From: an uncultured bacterium
GTDB lineage: Bacteria; Bdellovibrionota_C; UBA2361; SZUA-149; CALKYB01
DNA length: 8,213 bases
Direction: 5' to 3'
Assembly (NCBI GenBank): GCA_938003565.1
Contig: CALKYB010000210.1
Span: 1-8,213, forward strand
Below are positions 1 to 6,682 of the stretch, in pieces. Position 1 is the first letter of the stretch. Every line of letters starts with the position of its first letter. Below the pieces are notes generated by a model. The model did no database searches, was not told the origin of the DNA, and saw only the letters and a program-made list of their open reading frames with translations. The translations under genes were made by a program, and so were the position numbers.

Positions 1-1
1 C

Positions 2-157
2 GAACCTCCAATCGTAAATGGAAGACGAGTCATGCATGGAAAAGACTTTAAAGCACTGGAGAGAAAACATCCTGCGATTCCTGAATTGGATAAATGGATT
101 AAAAGTGGTGGTTGGCACAAAGTTGCAAACAGCGACGAAGAAGTAGAGACAAATTAA
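2..157 (+). CDS. 3' end of an unrecognised gene (partial)
   Basis: An open frame enters from the left edge and runs 51 codons to a TAA at 155-157. Its start lies outside the window. The visible C-terminus is hydrophilic and charged, with a KHPAIPELDKWIKSGGWHK stretch and an acidic tail ending EEVETN. It has no membrane segment, no cysteine and no motif I can assign to a family. The gene is convergent with the large pseudokinase gene, whose stop codon begins 12 bases further on, and no hairpin terminator is visible in that short gap. The codon pattern looks like real protein (few rare residues, no in-frame stops from the edge), but the function is unknown. Confidence 0.6.
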   Translation, partial: EPPIVNGRRVMHGKDFKALERKHPAIPELDKWIKSGGWHKVANSDEEVETN

Positions 158-169
158 CCTTCAAAGAGA

Positions 170-3100
170 TTAGTTTACTGCTACAGGCTCCGGTGCATCT
201 ATTAAGCTTTTTTCGCCATTTTCATGCAATTTAGATGTAGCGGCCTCTAGTTGATCAAACATTGAAGTCCCACTCTTCACCTCCGAGCTAGACACCTCTT
301 CAGTTGGCACTGCAATAGGTTCGATAACAGGGATCTCCTCCGGTGCAATTGTTTCATTCTCCTGCTCAGAGGGTTTAGAAACTATTGGCCCGGCCACGAC
401 ATCTTTCTTGTCAATGGGTTCAGCAACCTTCTTCTGTTTTACCGCTTTAGGTTTGGCGTGACTTTCTTTTAAATACTCAATCTTCTCCTCAAGGGCATCG
501 ATAAACTCTAAATCACTTTCTTCTTCTTTAGCAATTTCAAGCAACGAAACTGCAAGAACCTTATCCTCGAATTTAAAAATCTCTTCATAGGCTCGAAGTC
601 GAGTTACTCTGTCTGGGTGAACCGAGAGTTTCTTAACCTGATTTCTATTTGGCTTCCAACCTTGCTCAAAAAGATATTGTGAAAAAGCAAAGTCCAACTC
701 TGTGGCCTCTGATTGAGCATAAGTAGAGAGGAGCAATGCCTCAACTAAGGCCAGCGGTGGCTTCCCAGACAACCAGTCCTCAACTACCTTACCAGGGACC
801 TTACTTGGTTCACTAAGCATAGGTGCCAAACGTGCTGTCTGAATCGCAGACAAAGTATCCGGTCTTTCAAGTAAAACTTTAAAAATCATTACTGCGCCTG
901 GATGATTCCACTGAAATCGTTCCAAAGCACGAGCTATAGCTGCTGCCCTAACATCAGAATCTGGATGAAGAAAAAGAGTTTCCAGTTGAGACTTTGTCAA
1001 TCTCGATACTGGATTTAGTCCGCCAAGCATCATCAATCTCTCAGAAGAAGATATATTGTTCCACTCTGTGTCAGCGAACTTATATCTCATAGCCCACCGA
1101 AAACGAGGAGCGTTTGGCTTTAAATTGGGATGTTTGAGCAAAGCAACTAGAGCACTACTTGCAGACTGTTCGTCCTTAGAGAAAAGAACAGCCAAAGCTT
1201 GAGTATTATTCTTAGGGCTTGAACTAACAAAGCTGTGCAACTCTTCAGTCGGTTTGAATCCTTTAACAATTCCACGGGCGGAAATACGAGCTAAAATACG
1301 AACTGAGTCTGACCCACAATCCATATTTTCACCCTCTTTCCCCAACACTTTAAAGGCCGAGGATACGGGGGCTGGTAATTCAAAAAGGCGACTCGTTGGG
1401 ATTCCTTCTAGAAATCTGGTAGCTCTGTCTCCTCCACTCGCAGCTAGTGCGAGTATAACACCTGGATGAAGACTGTCTGTAGATTTGAAATTTTTTGGAC
1501 CTTGACCGTCTAAAATCTTCGCCAATGCCAAACTTAGGGCAACTTGTTTATCATCATCAGCTAAATTTTTTTCCCACCGAGGGTCAAAAGCTATACGCAC
1601 TAATTCAGAGTTAAAAGACTGAGACTCTACATCCTCTAGCTGTGCAGATTTCACAATCAAGCTCTCAGCAAAAAAATTGGGCGCATCTTCATCTACAGCA
1701 GCCTCCGCAACAATTTGCATTTTTGATGGCAAACCAGATGACCAAGCAACGGCAAGTTCATCATTGGAGAAATCATATTCCTGCGAGCCAAAATTAAAAT
1801 AAAGGAAGATTGAAAATGCCAAAATAAAGGCACTGGCCATCAAATAAGCAAAATTCGAAGGACCATGTGCAGCAGCTACAACTTTCTTAGCCCTAGCGGC
1901 AACTTCTTCTTCACTACTTGACTCACCCAGGTCCAGGCGAGCAGAGCGTTCATCCTCAGAAGCAAAAATATTCTTGGCAGACGTATCCTCGGTTTGAACT
2001 TCTAAGTCACTTAAAAAACTATCATCAACTTCACTTCTAGGAGCATCAACTTTCTTTTCTGATTTAGGCTCCGCTTCTAAAGCTGACATTTCCGTAAAAT
2101 TCGATATATTAGTAGCCCGCATTAGAGTAGTAGGCTTTATTTCTCGAGCTACCTTTATCTTTGGACTACCAGACGAATCCTCGTTTTGATCAATAGTACT
2201 GTTATCTCCCCGATTATCATTCTCCTTAGGCTTATTCTCCTTACCCACTAATATAGTTTTCTTATCTGCACTAAGAGGCTTGTTTAAACTAGTACCCCCA
2301 TTTGCAGACTTATTCTTAGACAAGGTAGAACCAGACTTAGGTTTTCTACGACGAGGCTTCAAAAACTTACCTAAAGTAGACACGACCGATTTCAACTTAG
2401 GCCGATTATCAGGATCTGCATCCATCATACTGGAGATAAATTCTCCAGTATGAGTAAATCGTCCTGCTTCAACTTCCGTAAATTCAACTTTAGAAAATAA
2501 ACCATTTAAGACCAAGCCAAGACCGTAGACATCAGTCGCGAACCTAGGTCTTTTCGAAACTCCCATCTCAGGCGAGAGACTCCGCACTAGATAATCTGAA
2601 ACATTATCAACCTTGGACTCAATAGAGGCTTCAATTAGAGCAACTCTTATTCCAGTATCAATTAATGAGATATCATCTTTCGTTAAGGATCCAGAAGAAT
2701 GCTCCGTTGTAACATTCTTCGACAAGGCGATATTCGCCGGATAGATATGTCCATGAATAATACCTCGAGCATGAAGATTTCCAACCGCCTTAAGTATCAT
2801 TCCCCCTAAACTTCTGGCGCGTTCAAGACTAATGACTTCTTGATTCTGAAACAAATCTTGTAAAGTGAGATCAGCAAATTGACGTCGATACCAAATCTGC
2901 CCTTCGAAAACTCCGTAATCTAGAATAGTAGATTTTAACTCCTCATTTGATTCAAAGTGGTCTAGCAGATCGTTAATTCTAGCCCTAACCTCAACCGTCA
3001 GCGCGACCTCTGGGCCAAGCAATCTAATAATTGAGGGGGTATCATCGCCGCGAACTTTCACAACCGGGCGAATATCCCAAGTTCTAGGAGTCTCAACTAT

Positions 3101-3280
3101 TCCAATAATTCCTGAATCTGGAGCCACTTCAGATATGAAGCGTTCGGCATAGGATTTCTCAGCTGAAGATAGTTCGTTCAGACTAAGCAAAGAAAACTCT
3201 TCCTCTGGGTTTAACAAACCCTTGAGATCCCTCTCGGCTTCCTGCTGTATAAGCCTTAAATTTGGACGCTTTTTAACCAA
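170..3280 (-). CDS. Membrane-anchored Ser/Thr-kinase-like pseudokinase with helical-repeat C-terminal region
   Basis: Predicted 1036-residue protein. Residues about 55-308 have the Hanks-type kinase layout: a beta3-like PSIIRLL near 82-88, a catalytic-loop region GIIHGHIYPANI at 173-184, DTG at 208-210, SPE at 236-238, an alpha-F-like FATDVYGLGLVL at 248-259, and DNRP at 291-294. Key residues are lost. The beta3 lysine position appears to be Arg86, the HRD/HGD aspartate is His178, and DFG is DTG. Asn183, Asp208, Asp250 and Arg293 remain, so it is best read as a pseudokinase. A basic, Ser/Asn-rich then acidic cytoplasmic linker (about 308-472) leads to one transmembrane helix (about 476-496). 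Residues about 500-940 are alpha-helical with Ala/Leu-rich segments (for example 774-790) resembling HEAT-type repeats, presumably periplasmic. The tail is Pro/Glu/Lys-rich and low complexity. The TTG start is supported by AAAAAGG 8 bases upstream. Partner and signal are unknown. The kinase fold is fairly sure, the inactivity likely, and the repeat class a guess. Confidence 0.82.
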   Translation of the reverse strand: MVKKRPNLRLIQQEAERDLKGLLNPEEEFSLLSLNELSSAEKSYAERFISEVAPDSGIIGIVETPRTWDIRPVVKVRGDDTPSIIRLLGPEVALTVEVRARINDLLDHFESNEELKSTILDYGVFEGQIWYRRQFADLTLQDLFQNQEVISLERARSLGGMILKAVGNLHARGIIHGHIYPANIALSKNVTTEHSSGSLTKDDISLIDTGIRVALIEASIESKVDNVSDYLVRSLSPEMGVSKRPRFATDVYGLGLVLNGLFSKVEFTEVEAGRFTHTGEFISSMMDADPDNRPKLKSVVSTLGKFLKPRRRKPKSGSTLSKNKSANGGTSLNKPLSADKKTILVGKENKPKENDNRGDNSTIDQNEDSSGSPKIKVAREIKPTTLMRATNISNFTEMSALEAEPKSEKKVDAPRSEVDDSFLSDLEVQTEDTSAKNIFASEDERSARLDLGESSSEEEVAARAKKVVAAAHGPSNFAYLMASAFILAFSIFLYFNFGSQEYDFSNDELAVAWSSGLPSKMQIVAEAAVDEDAPNFFAESLIVKSAQLEDVESQSFNSELVRIAFDPRWEKNLADDDKQVALSLALAKILDGQGPKNFKSTDSLHPGVILALAASGGDRATRFLEGIPTSRLFELPAPVSSAFKVLGKEGENMDCGSDSVRILARISARGIVKGFKPTEELHSFVSSSPKNNTQALAVLFSKDEQSASSALVALLKHPNLKPNAPRFRWAMRYKFADTEWNNISSSERLMMLGGLNPVSRLTKSQLETLFLHPDSDVRAAAIARALERFQWNHPGAVMIFKVLLERPDTLSAIQTARLAPMLSEPSKVPGKVVEDWLSGKPPLALVEALLLSTYAQSEATELDFAFSQYLFEQGWKPNRNQVKKLSVHPDRVTRLRAYEEIFKFEDKVLAVSLLEIAKEEESDLEFIDALEEKIEYLKESHAKPKAVKQKKVAEPIDKKDVVAGPIVSKPSEQENETIAPEEIPVIEPIAVPTEEVSSSEVKSGTSMFDQLEAATSKLHENGEKSLIDAPEPVAVN

Positions 3281-3901
3281 TTTAAATACCTTTTTGCTAA
3301 CCTAGAAAGTTCAACCAACTTTCTTTCCTCTAAATAAATCCTTCAGCCCAACATTGATTTCACTCAATCACTCCTACTACCAGAAAGTCCGACCTTTCCC
3401 GGATAGAAACGATCTCAACAAACGAGCCTACTAGATCTATTGTATAATGGCGGGTTCCCGATCTTTTAAGGAAACTGCTCAGGAGATTTAACTTAAGTAA
3501 AATGCCCCAAAAATCCGCAATACAATCAATAATCATAGTATATTATTGTTTTGCTTCATTTTACCTAAACCGTGCCCTAAAACCAACAGATACCTACAGC
3601 AATAGGCTATAATTTGTAAAAAGTAATTTTATTAAATAATATAAGCTAGTTAGGTCAAAATTTGGGTCAAATCTGAATTTGAATTCCTATAACTTTCAAC
3701 GACTTAGCCCAAATCAGAGGTATAAGACGACCGAAGACCCAGGTGACCTAAACAAAGGATATCAACAAGGAAACAAAAATTCCCGGCTTTTACGAGGCCT
3801 CCGGCAATCCGGAGATCTATCAGTTTACGGGATAAGAGCTAGTCGATCCGAAACCCCAACTGAGGGAGTCTGGTATCAAAATCAATTTAGTCAATTGAGC
3901 T
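3281..3901. other. Gene-poor intergenic stretch
   Basis: About 620 bases hold no gene I can defend. Visible features are the pseudokinase leader and its 7-bp inverted repeat (3305-3323), a TATAAT box at 3443-3448 without a convincing -35 partner, an AT-rich segment around 3520-3670, and a small perfect hairpin CTCCGG-CAAT-CCGGAG at 3799-3814. A TTG-initiated frame of 80 codons (3679-3921, +) crosses 3679-3901 and ends inside the E1 repeat. It has no Shine-Dalgarno sequence and no recognisable motif. Base composition rises in GC around 3720-3880, so this part may be decayed coding DNA or a structured RNA, but nothing identifies either. Confidence 0.4.
3289..3295 (-). promoter_or_regulatory. 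Ribosome binding site deciding the TTG start of the pseudokinase
   Basis: On the - strand AAAAAGG ends 8 bases before the TTG codon at 3280-3278. No alternative ATG nearby has a comparable site, which supports the TTG initiation codon. Just upstream in the leader a 7-bp inverted repeat (GAAAGTT/AACTTTC, 3305-3311 with 3317-3323, loop of 5) could fold in the mRNA. It is not followed by a clear T run, so it is not obviously a terminator. Confidence 0.5.
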
Positions 3902-4049
3902 ATATACTGAAACCACTATAAATTTCGGTTAATATCATGGTCTCAAACCTTGGTTTTAGTATAGCTGAGTGTATGCGAGGCCATTAGACAGGTATACCCA
4001 TCTAATTGAAAGGTCGTCTATACCGAAATTTATACTGGGATGGGTATAT
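3901..4049. mobile_element. E1: paired-hairpin TATA-flanked repeat element
   Basis: Two inverted units face each other. The left unit (3903-3963) has a 12-bp stem, TATACTGAAACC with GGTTTTAGTATA, containing one G-T pair. The right unit (3993-4048) has a perfect 10-bp stem, TATACCCATC with GATGGGTATA. Their loops carry the same motif in opposite orientation: TATAAATTTCGGT at 3917-3929 and its exact complement at 4022-4034. The outer ends are TATATA on the left and TATAT on the right, so a short TATAT-type target duplication is likely. The 29 bases between units show no strong central hairpin, unlike E2 and E3. There is no coding capacity for a transposase, so it would be non-autonomous. Collapsing the TATAT ends makes a net insertion of 144 bp. 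It overlaps the 3' end of the orphan gene on the - strand. Confidence 0.7.
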
Positions 4050-4583
4050 CGGCACTTCTTCAGGTATCACTCGACACCAAAGACCTTTTACATGACGACG
4101 ATTTTTTGAGTAGGGCAAATCATTGCGATGCGACAAAGCCGGCCTAGGTGTGCCGGTTTCTCGACACCAGCGAACATACTCATCAAGAATTTCAGTTGCA
4201 ATCTCTTCTATTACAATCCTTGATTTTGCAGTATGCACCATGTGCTCCCGAATAGCTGGAGACATAAGTGCCCCATTTGGTCGAGCAATCTCTAAGATTC
4301 TCACCCTAGATGCAAGTTGCGACTCTCTAGCTTCCGCTCTACCTAACAGAATCCGAAACTTTCTATGAGCAACTTTTTTGACTCTCTTCCACAAACCTAA
4401 CTGAGACTCAAGTTTCTCCTCTCCGAAAAGCTCCCCTTCACTGAGCACAGCCCAGAAAAGTTCTTGAACCATCATCAACTCTCGACAATGTCTAGCAAGA
4501 ACGCTCTCCGCATTTGTGGCTAGTTCAGAATGAGTATACTGAACTTGAGCCGACAAACCGTAAAAACCAATATTGAATAACAT
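4002..4583 (-). CDS. Orphan alpha-helical basic protein with a repeat-derived C-terminus
   Basis: I do not recognise this protein. From the ATG at 4583 it is 193 residues. A longer TTG-started frame reaches 4601, but a strong GGAGGT lies 6 bases before the ATG and inside that extension, so the ATG is the better start. The protein is soluble, highly charged and mostly helical. It has a Glu/Leu-rich N-terminal half, a Lys/Arg cluster (KRVKKVAHRKFR) near the middle, an alanine/isoleucine helix (IVIEEIATEILDEYVRWC), and a basic C-terminal stretch with TPRPALSHRNDLP. There is no signal peptide or membrane segment. The last 14 residues (YPSQYKFRYRRPFN) and the stop are encoded by the right unit of E1. 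If E1 is removed at its TATAT repeat, the frame would stop either right after EEVPI or five residues later, so the present C-terminus is probably an insertion product. A nucleic-acid-binding role is possible from charge alone. Confidence 0.6.
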   Translation of the reverse strand: MLFNIGFYGLSAQVQYTHSELATNAESVLARHCRELMMVQELFWAVLSEGELFGEEKLESQLGLWKRVKKVAHRKFRILLGRAEARESQLASRVRILEIARPNGALMSPAIREHMVHTAKSRIVIEEIATEILDEYVRWCRETGTPRPALSHRNDLPYSKNRRHVKGLWCRVIPEEVPIYPSQYKFRYRRPFN

Positions 4584-4589
4584 TCTAGA

Positions 4590-4595
4590 ACCTCC
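4590..4595 (-). promoter_or_regulatory. Strong ribosome binding site fixing the orphan gene start
   Basis: GGAGGT on the - strand is separated by 6 bases (TCTAGA) from the ATG at 4583-4581. This is near-ideal spacing, it argues that the gene is translated, and it selects the ATG over the upstream TTG at 4601. Confidence 0.65.
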
Positions 4596-4706
4596 GTTCA
4601 ATTGATCCAGAAACCCTCACTCGGGGCTCTATAAAACAACAAGATTGAAAAAGAGCTAATAAGACTAAAAGAAATAGAACATTAGTTCATGCTTTGAGCA
4701 CTAGGG

Positions 4707-4851
4707 ATATACTGAAACCATTACAAATTTCGGTATTTTAGTTTACCTTCCACAGTTTCAGTATATAAATATCTGCGCTGGGACAAGCCCAGCGAATACC
4801 CCGCTCGAGATTTCAACTAAAAGCCGAAATTTATAGTGGGCGGGGTATATA
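4707..4851. mobile_element. E2: paired-hairpin element with central hairpin
   Basis: This is the best-preserved copy of the family. The left unit (4707-4766) closes with a perfect 12-bp stem, ATATACTGAAAC with GTTTCAGTATAT. The right unit (4796-4848) closes with a perfect 9-bp stem, ATACCCCGC with GCGGGGTAT. Between them is a 7-bp hairpin, CGCTGGG/CCCAGCG with loop ACAAG (4776-4794). The loops carry AAATTTCGG followed by TTTTAGTT, in opposite orientations (4725-4743 and 4815-4832), and differ only where TA on one side is C on the other. The two arms align along their length except at the stems, where the sequence differs but pairing is kept in each. The flanks are ATATA on both sides (4707-4711 and 4847-4851), consistent with a short target duplication. 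No protein is encoded. Confidence 0.75.
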
Positions 4852-4977
4852 GCAGTTTATCTTTTTATCAAAATTTTTGGAAGTTCTAGGCAAATTGATT
4901 TAAAAATCTACTTCATTCTATAAGCAAATTCAGCTGGCTTGTACTTTTCCCTAACTAGTGGAAAAAGCTATTAATAA

Positions 4978-5037
4978 AACAAAAAAATGCTGCTCCCAGA
5001 TTAGCGCCCGGCAAAAGGCAAGTAGTGGGAGCAGCAT
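4978..5037 (-). terminator. Rho-independent terminator of the Spondin_N/CHRD gene
   Basis: Perfect 12-bp inverted repeat: ATGCTGCTCCCA at 4987-4998 and TGGGAGCAGCAT at 5026-5037. Read on the - strand it starts 28 bases after the gene stop at 5065 and is followed directly by TTTTTTTGTTTT, the expected U tract. The loop of 27 bases is unusually long for an intrinsic terminator. The stem is GC-rich and stands out from the AT-rich surroundings. Confidence 0.8.
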
Positions 5038-6047
5038 CAAGTGTCATGTTAATTTGGTCTGTCTCTATCGTAAATAAACTTGTCCCCGGATCTCTCCCTC
5101 TGGGTAATTCTCTGTCGAAAGATTGATATACACTTTCCCTGCTGCCATCTCGTTAAGCAATGCTTCTAAGCCTTGTCCTTCCAAAGGACCGGTTAGCCCA
5201 CTACCAGTTGTCGCAAATAGCACTGAGCGACTTCTGAGGCCTTCACTCAAATCCAGCACGGCCGGCCCATTGTGACCTTTGGCTGCTAAATGAAGACTGG
5301 CTCCAATAAGAGGACCCGATAGACCTCTTGCCACAGCTACTCCTTTGAGCTCTTCACCACTCAAAGCGTAAACCTTGGCGATTCCGAAACCCTGGGAGTC
5401 AATTGAGTCTGGCTGAATTTGATTTCGATGCGATAATCTAGAGAGAAACGGAACAGTCGCCGCACCAAGATCTACGTATCTAAAACTTACTTTCAATAAG
5501 CGAGAATCAGGTGTGTTAAAATTTGCATTTCCAAAAATAGGCTGACTAAGAATTCCGTCAGGAAAACTTAGTGTTCCAGGACTGGCAAATCCGGAAGCAG
5601 GGGAAGTAACTGATCCATTTTCATCAACACCAGTATTTGGAGCAGATTGATTCAAGAATGCAACGTTTCTAGCAATCTCGTCATTCACTTCCGTACCAGC
5701 ATCATTTGACTCATCGCCGGAGACGATAAAACTTTTACCTACAAACTCCCCACTTTCATCAAAAATCTGGTGAGCTAAGGGATTTCCGTTAGCAATAAAG
5801 AAATCATTGCTAGGAATAATCATTGAAGCGTAACTAAAATAGCGATTATTGAGTGGATCCAAATTGACCGTAACACTCACTTTGTCCCCCGGAGACAATG
5901 GCCCAGTGGGAGAAGCCACACCAGGAACTTGTGGAGCACCCTCTGTAAGTAAACTAAAGGTTTCAGATATGGGACCTGTATTGCCGTCTTCTGCTAAACT
6001 TTCAATTTCATTTCCACCTAAAGGTTCACTAGCAGGCTGGCCCCCAT

Positions 6048-6340
6048 TATATAGGCGTACCCTTCTAAAATCCCCGTATGCCTCCTGTTTATCAAAGCCT
6101 ATATACTGAGCTGCGAAGCAGTTCAGCAAATATTTTATACCCCCACCCAAAAAGACCTGACTGGCAAGAAAATCGGTTTAACCCAGAAAACAGCTGCTTG
6201 TCGCTAATTTTAAAAAGGAAATGCTGCGCATTCTGTGTTTTTTTGGTACGCCTATATAATCTACTGGCGATGCTAGCGCATCGCTACACCCCCGGGTGGA
6301 AGATTGTTTATTACTGGAAATCTCAAGTGGTGGGGGTATA
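6048..6340. mobile_element. E3: composite, apparently nested repeat element inside the Spondin_N gene
   Basis: Outer ends are TATATAGGCGTACC (6048-6061) and GGTGGGGGTATA (6329-6340). The left unit (6048-6105) has a perfect 9-bp stem, TATATAGGC/GCCTATATA, and is followed directly by a 9-bp hairpin with a GAA loop (6106-6126, one G-T pair). The right unit (6285-6340) closes with TACACCCCC/GGGGGTATA and is preceded directly by a 7-bp hairpin, GCGATGC-TAGC-GCATCGC (6267-6284). The middle (6136-6258) begins TATACCCCCACC and ends GGTACGCCTATATA. These are the same two ends as the outer element but in reverse, so it reads as a second, inverted, roughly 123-bp element nested inside the first. The target duplication in the host gene is TATA or TATAT. 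No transposase is encoded. Confidence 0.72.
6136..6258 (-). mobile_element. E3b: inner element nested in E3
   Basis: Read on the - strand this starts TATATAGGCGTACC followed by a run of A and ends CTTTTTGGG, then GGTGGGGGTATA-type sequence, matching both termini of the outer element. Its own ends can pair imperfectly (ACC-AAAAA with TTTTT-GGGT). It contains an AATGC-TGC-GCATT hairpin but lacks the two-unit layout of E1 and E2. After its removal the outer sequence reads CAAATAT joined to ATCTACTGGCG, resembling the AAATATCTGCGCTGG spacer of E2. That similarity is the main argument for nesting. An alternative is one larger element with crossed inverted repeats. Confidence 0.45.
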
Positions 6341-6534
6341 TGAATCGAATGTTCCATCATGAAAACCAAGCCACACAGGTGTCAGAAGTGTTCCGCGCTC
6401 CGGCATCAAATTTTCTAAAGTAACAACTACCGAAGGGTTAGTTTGAGCTGCGACTAAAGATGTCAAAGATAAAGACAAAGCCAAGGTGCTAGCGGCTACA
6501 ATCTTACGCAAGTTTTTATTATTCATTTAAATTT

Positions 6535-6538
6535 CTCC
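6535..6538 (-). promoter_or_regulatory. Ribosome binding site of the Spondin_N/CHRD gene
   Basis: GGAG on the - strand lies 8 bases before the ATG at 6526. It supports this start, which is also the one giving a normal Sec signal peptide. Confidence 0.5.
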
Positions 6539-6653
6539 ACTAAGTTTCGCTTATTAAATAAATCGCTAAATCCATTCACATCTCCGCTAGACAACTTTAT
6601 TATTAGTAATCTAGTTGGGATTTAGATTGAACTAATGGTTAGTTCTCGCCCTA

Positions 6654-6682
6654 TTCGTTCGCTGGGTATTTTGGATGGTTAC
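6654..6682 (-). promoter_or_regulatory. Possible ECF-sigma promoter (GTAACC-N15-CGAA) for the Spondin_N/CHRD gene
   Basis: On the - strand GTAACC (6682-6677) is followed after 15 bases by CGAACGAA (6661-6654), about 128 bases upstream of the ATG. From memory, promoters of Caulobacter SigF, the NrsF-controlled sigma factor, have GTAACC and CGAA boxes about 16 bases apart. The match is suggestive because such a sigma factor is encoded divergently next door. The spacing is one short to the first CGAA and three long to the second. No equally clear copy is seen ahead of the sigma gene. Confidence 0.35.

Larger units (their letters stand above)
4584..5064. other. Intergenic region holding E2 and a terminator
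   Basis: No coding gene is visible here. The stretch contains the upstream region of the orphan gene (4584-4706, AT-rich on the - strand, no confident promoter boxes), the E2 repeat element (4707-4851), an AT-rich spacer with a 6-bp inverted repeat TTTTCC/GGAAAA around 4948-4970, and the large-loop terminator of the Spondin_N/CHRD gene (4978-5037). Confidence 0.6.
5065..6526 (-). pseudogene. Secreted Spondin_N/CHRD-domain protein gene, interrupted by E3
   Basis: The 5' part (6526 to about 6341) encodes a signal peptide (MNNKNLRKIVAAS, then a leucine/alanine core, likely cleaved after LVAA) and the start of a Spondin_N domain: VVVTLENLMPERGTLLTPVWLGFHDGTFDSY. The 3' part (from about 6051) continues with NGGQPASEPLGGNEIESLAEDG, the expected PAS/LAEDG region, and on to a C-terminal CHRD domain with LHLAAKGHNGPAVLDL and YPEGEIRGQVYL. 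Between them lies E3 (289 bp net), which brings a TGA at 6323-6325 and shifts the frame. Deleting it at the duplicated TATA rejoins DSY to NGGQ in frame, giving an ancestral protein of about 390 residues. The 5' half starts at an ATG with GGAG 8 bases upstream. The 3' half has no credible start and no signal peptide. Spondin_N/CHRD proteins are usually exported; the role here is unknown. The usual second CHRD histidine (NVHT) is Ser here (NLST). The open 3' frame suggests recent inactivation. Confidence 0.85.

Noticed and set aside
1254..1469. 71-codon frame on + inside the pseudokinase gene
   Set aside because: It is antisense to the helical-repeat coding region, with no start signal or motif.
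3443..3612. TATAAT box followed by a 36-codon ATG frame at 3502
   Set aside because: The box has no matching -35 sequence, and the AGGAG upstream is about 16 bases from the ATG, too far. The peptide has no recognisable property.
3679..3921. 80-codon frame on + starting with TTG
   Set aside because: No ribosome binding site, no recognisable motif, and the last codons are supplied by the E1 repeat. Kept only as a remark on the intergenic region.
4525..4546. GTTCAG and CTGAAC around GTATAC, resembling a repeat unit end
   Set aside because: It lies inside the orphan gene, lacks the TATAAATTTCGG motif and a partner unit, and is probably coincidence.
3901..4851. CRISPR array
   Set aside because: The repeats are inverted pairs of different lengths with self-pairing stems and are not regularly spaced direct repeats with unique spacers.
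5849..6109. 86-codon frame on + opposite the Spondin_N part
   Set aside because: It is antisense to a gene with clear domain homology, which explains the open frame.
6078..6369. Open frames on both strands across the E3 region (94 and 63 codons)
   Set aside because: They span the insertion and the broken Spondin_N gene, begin at poor starts, and encode nothing recognisable.
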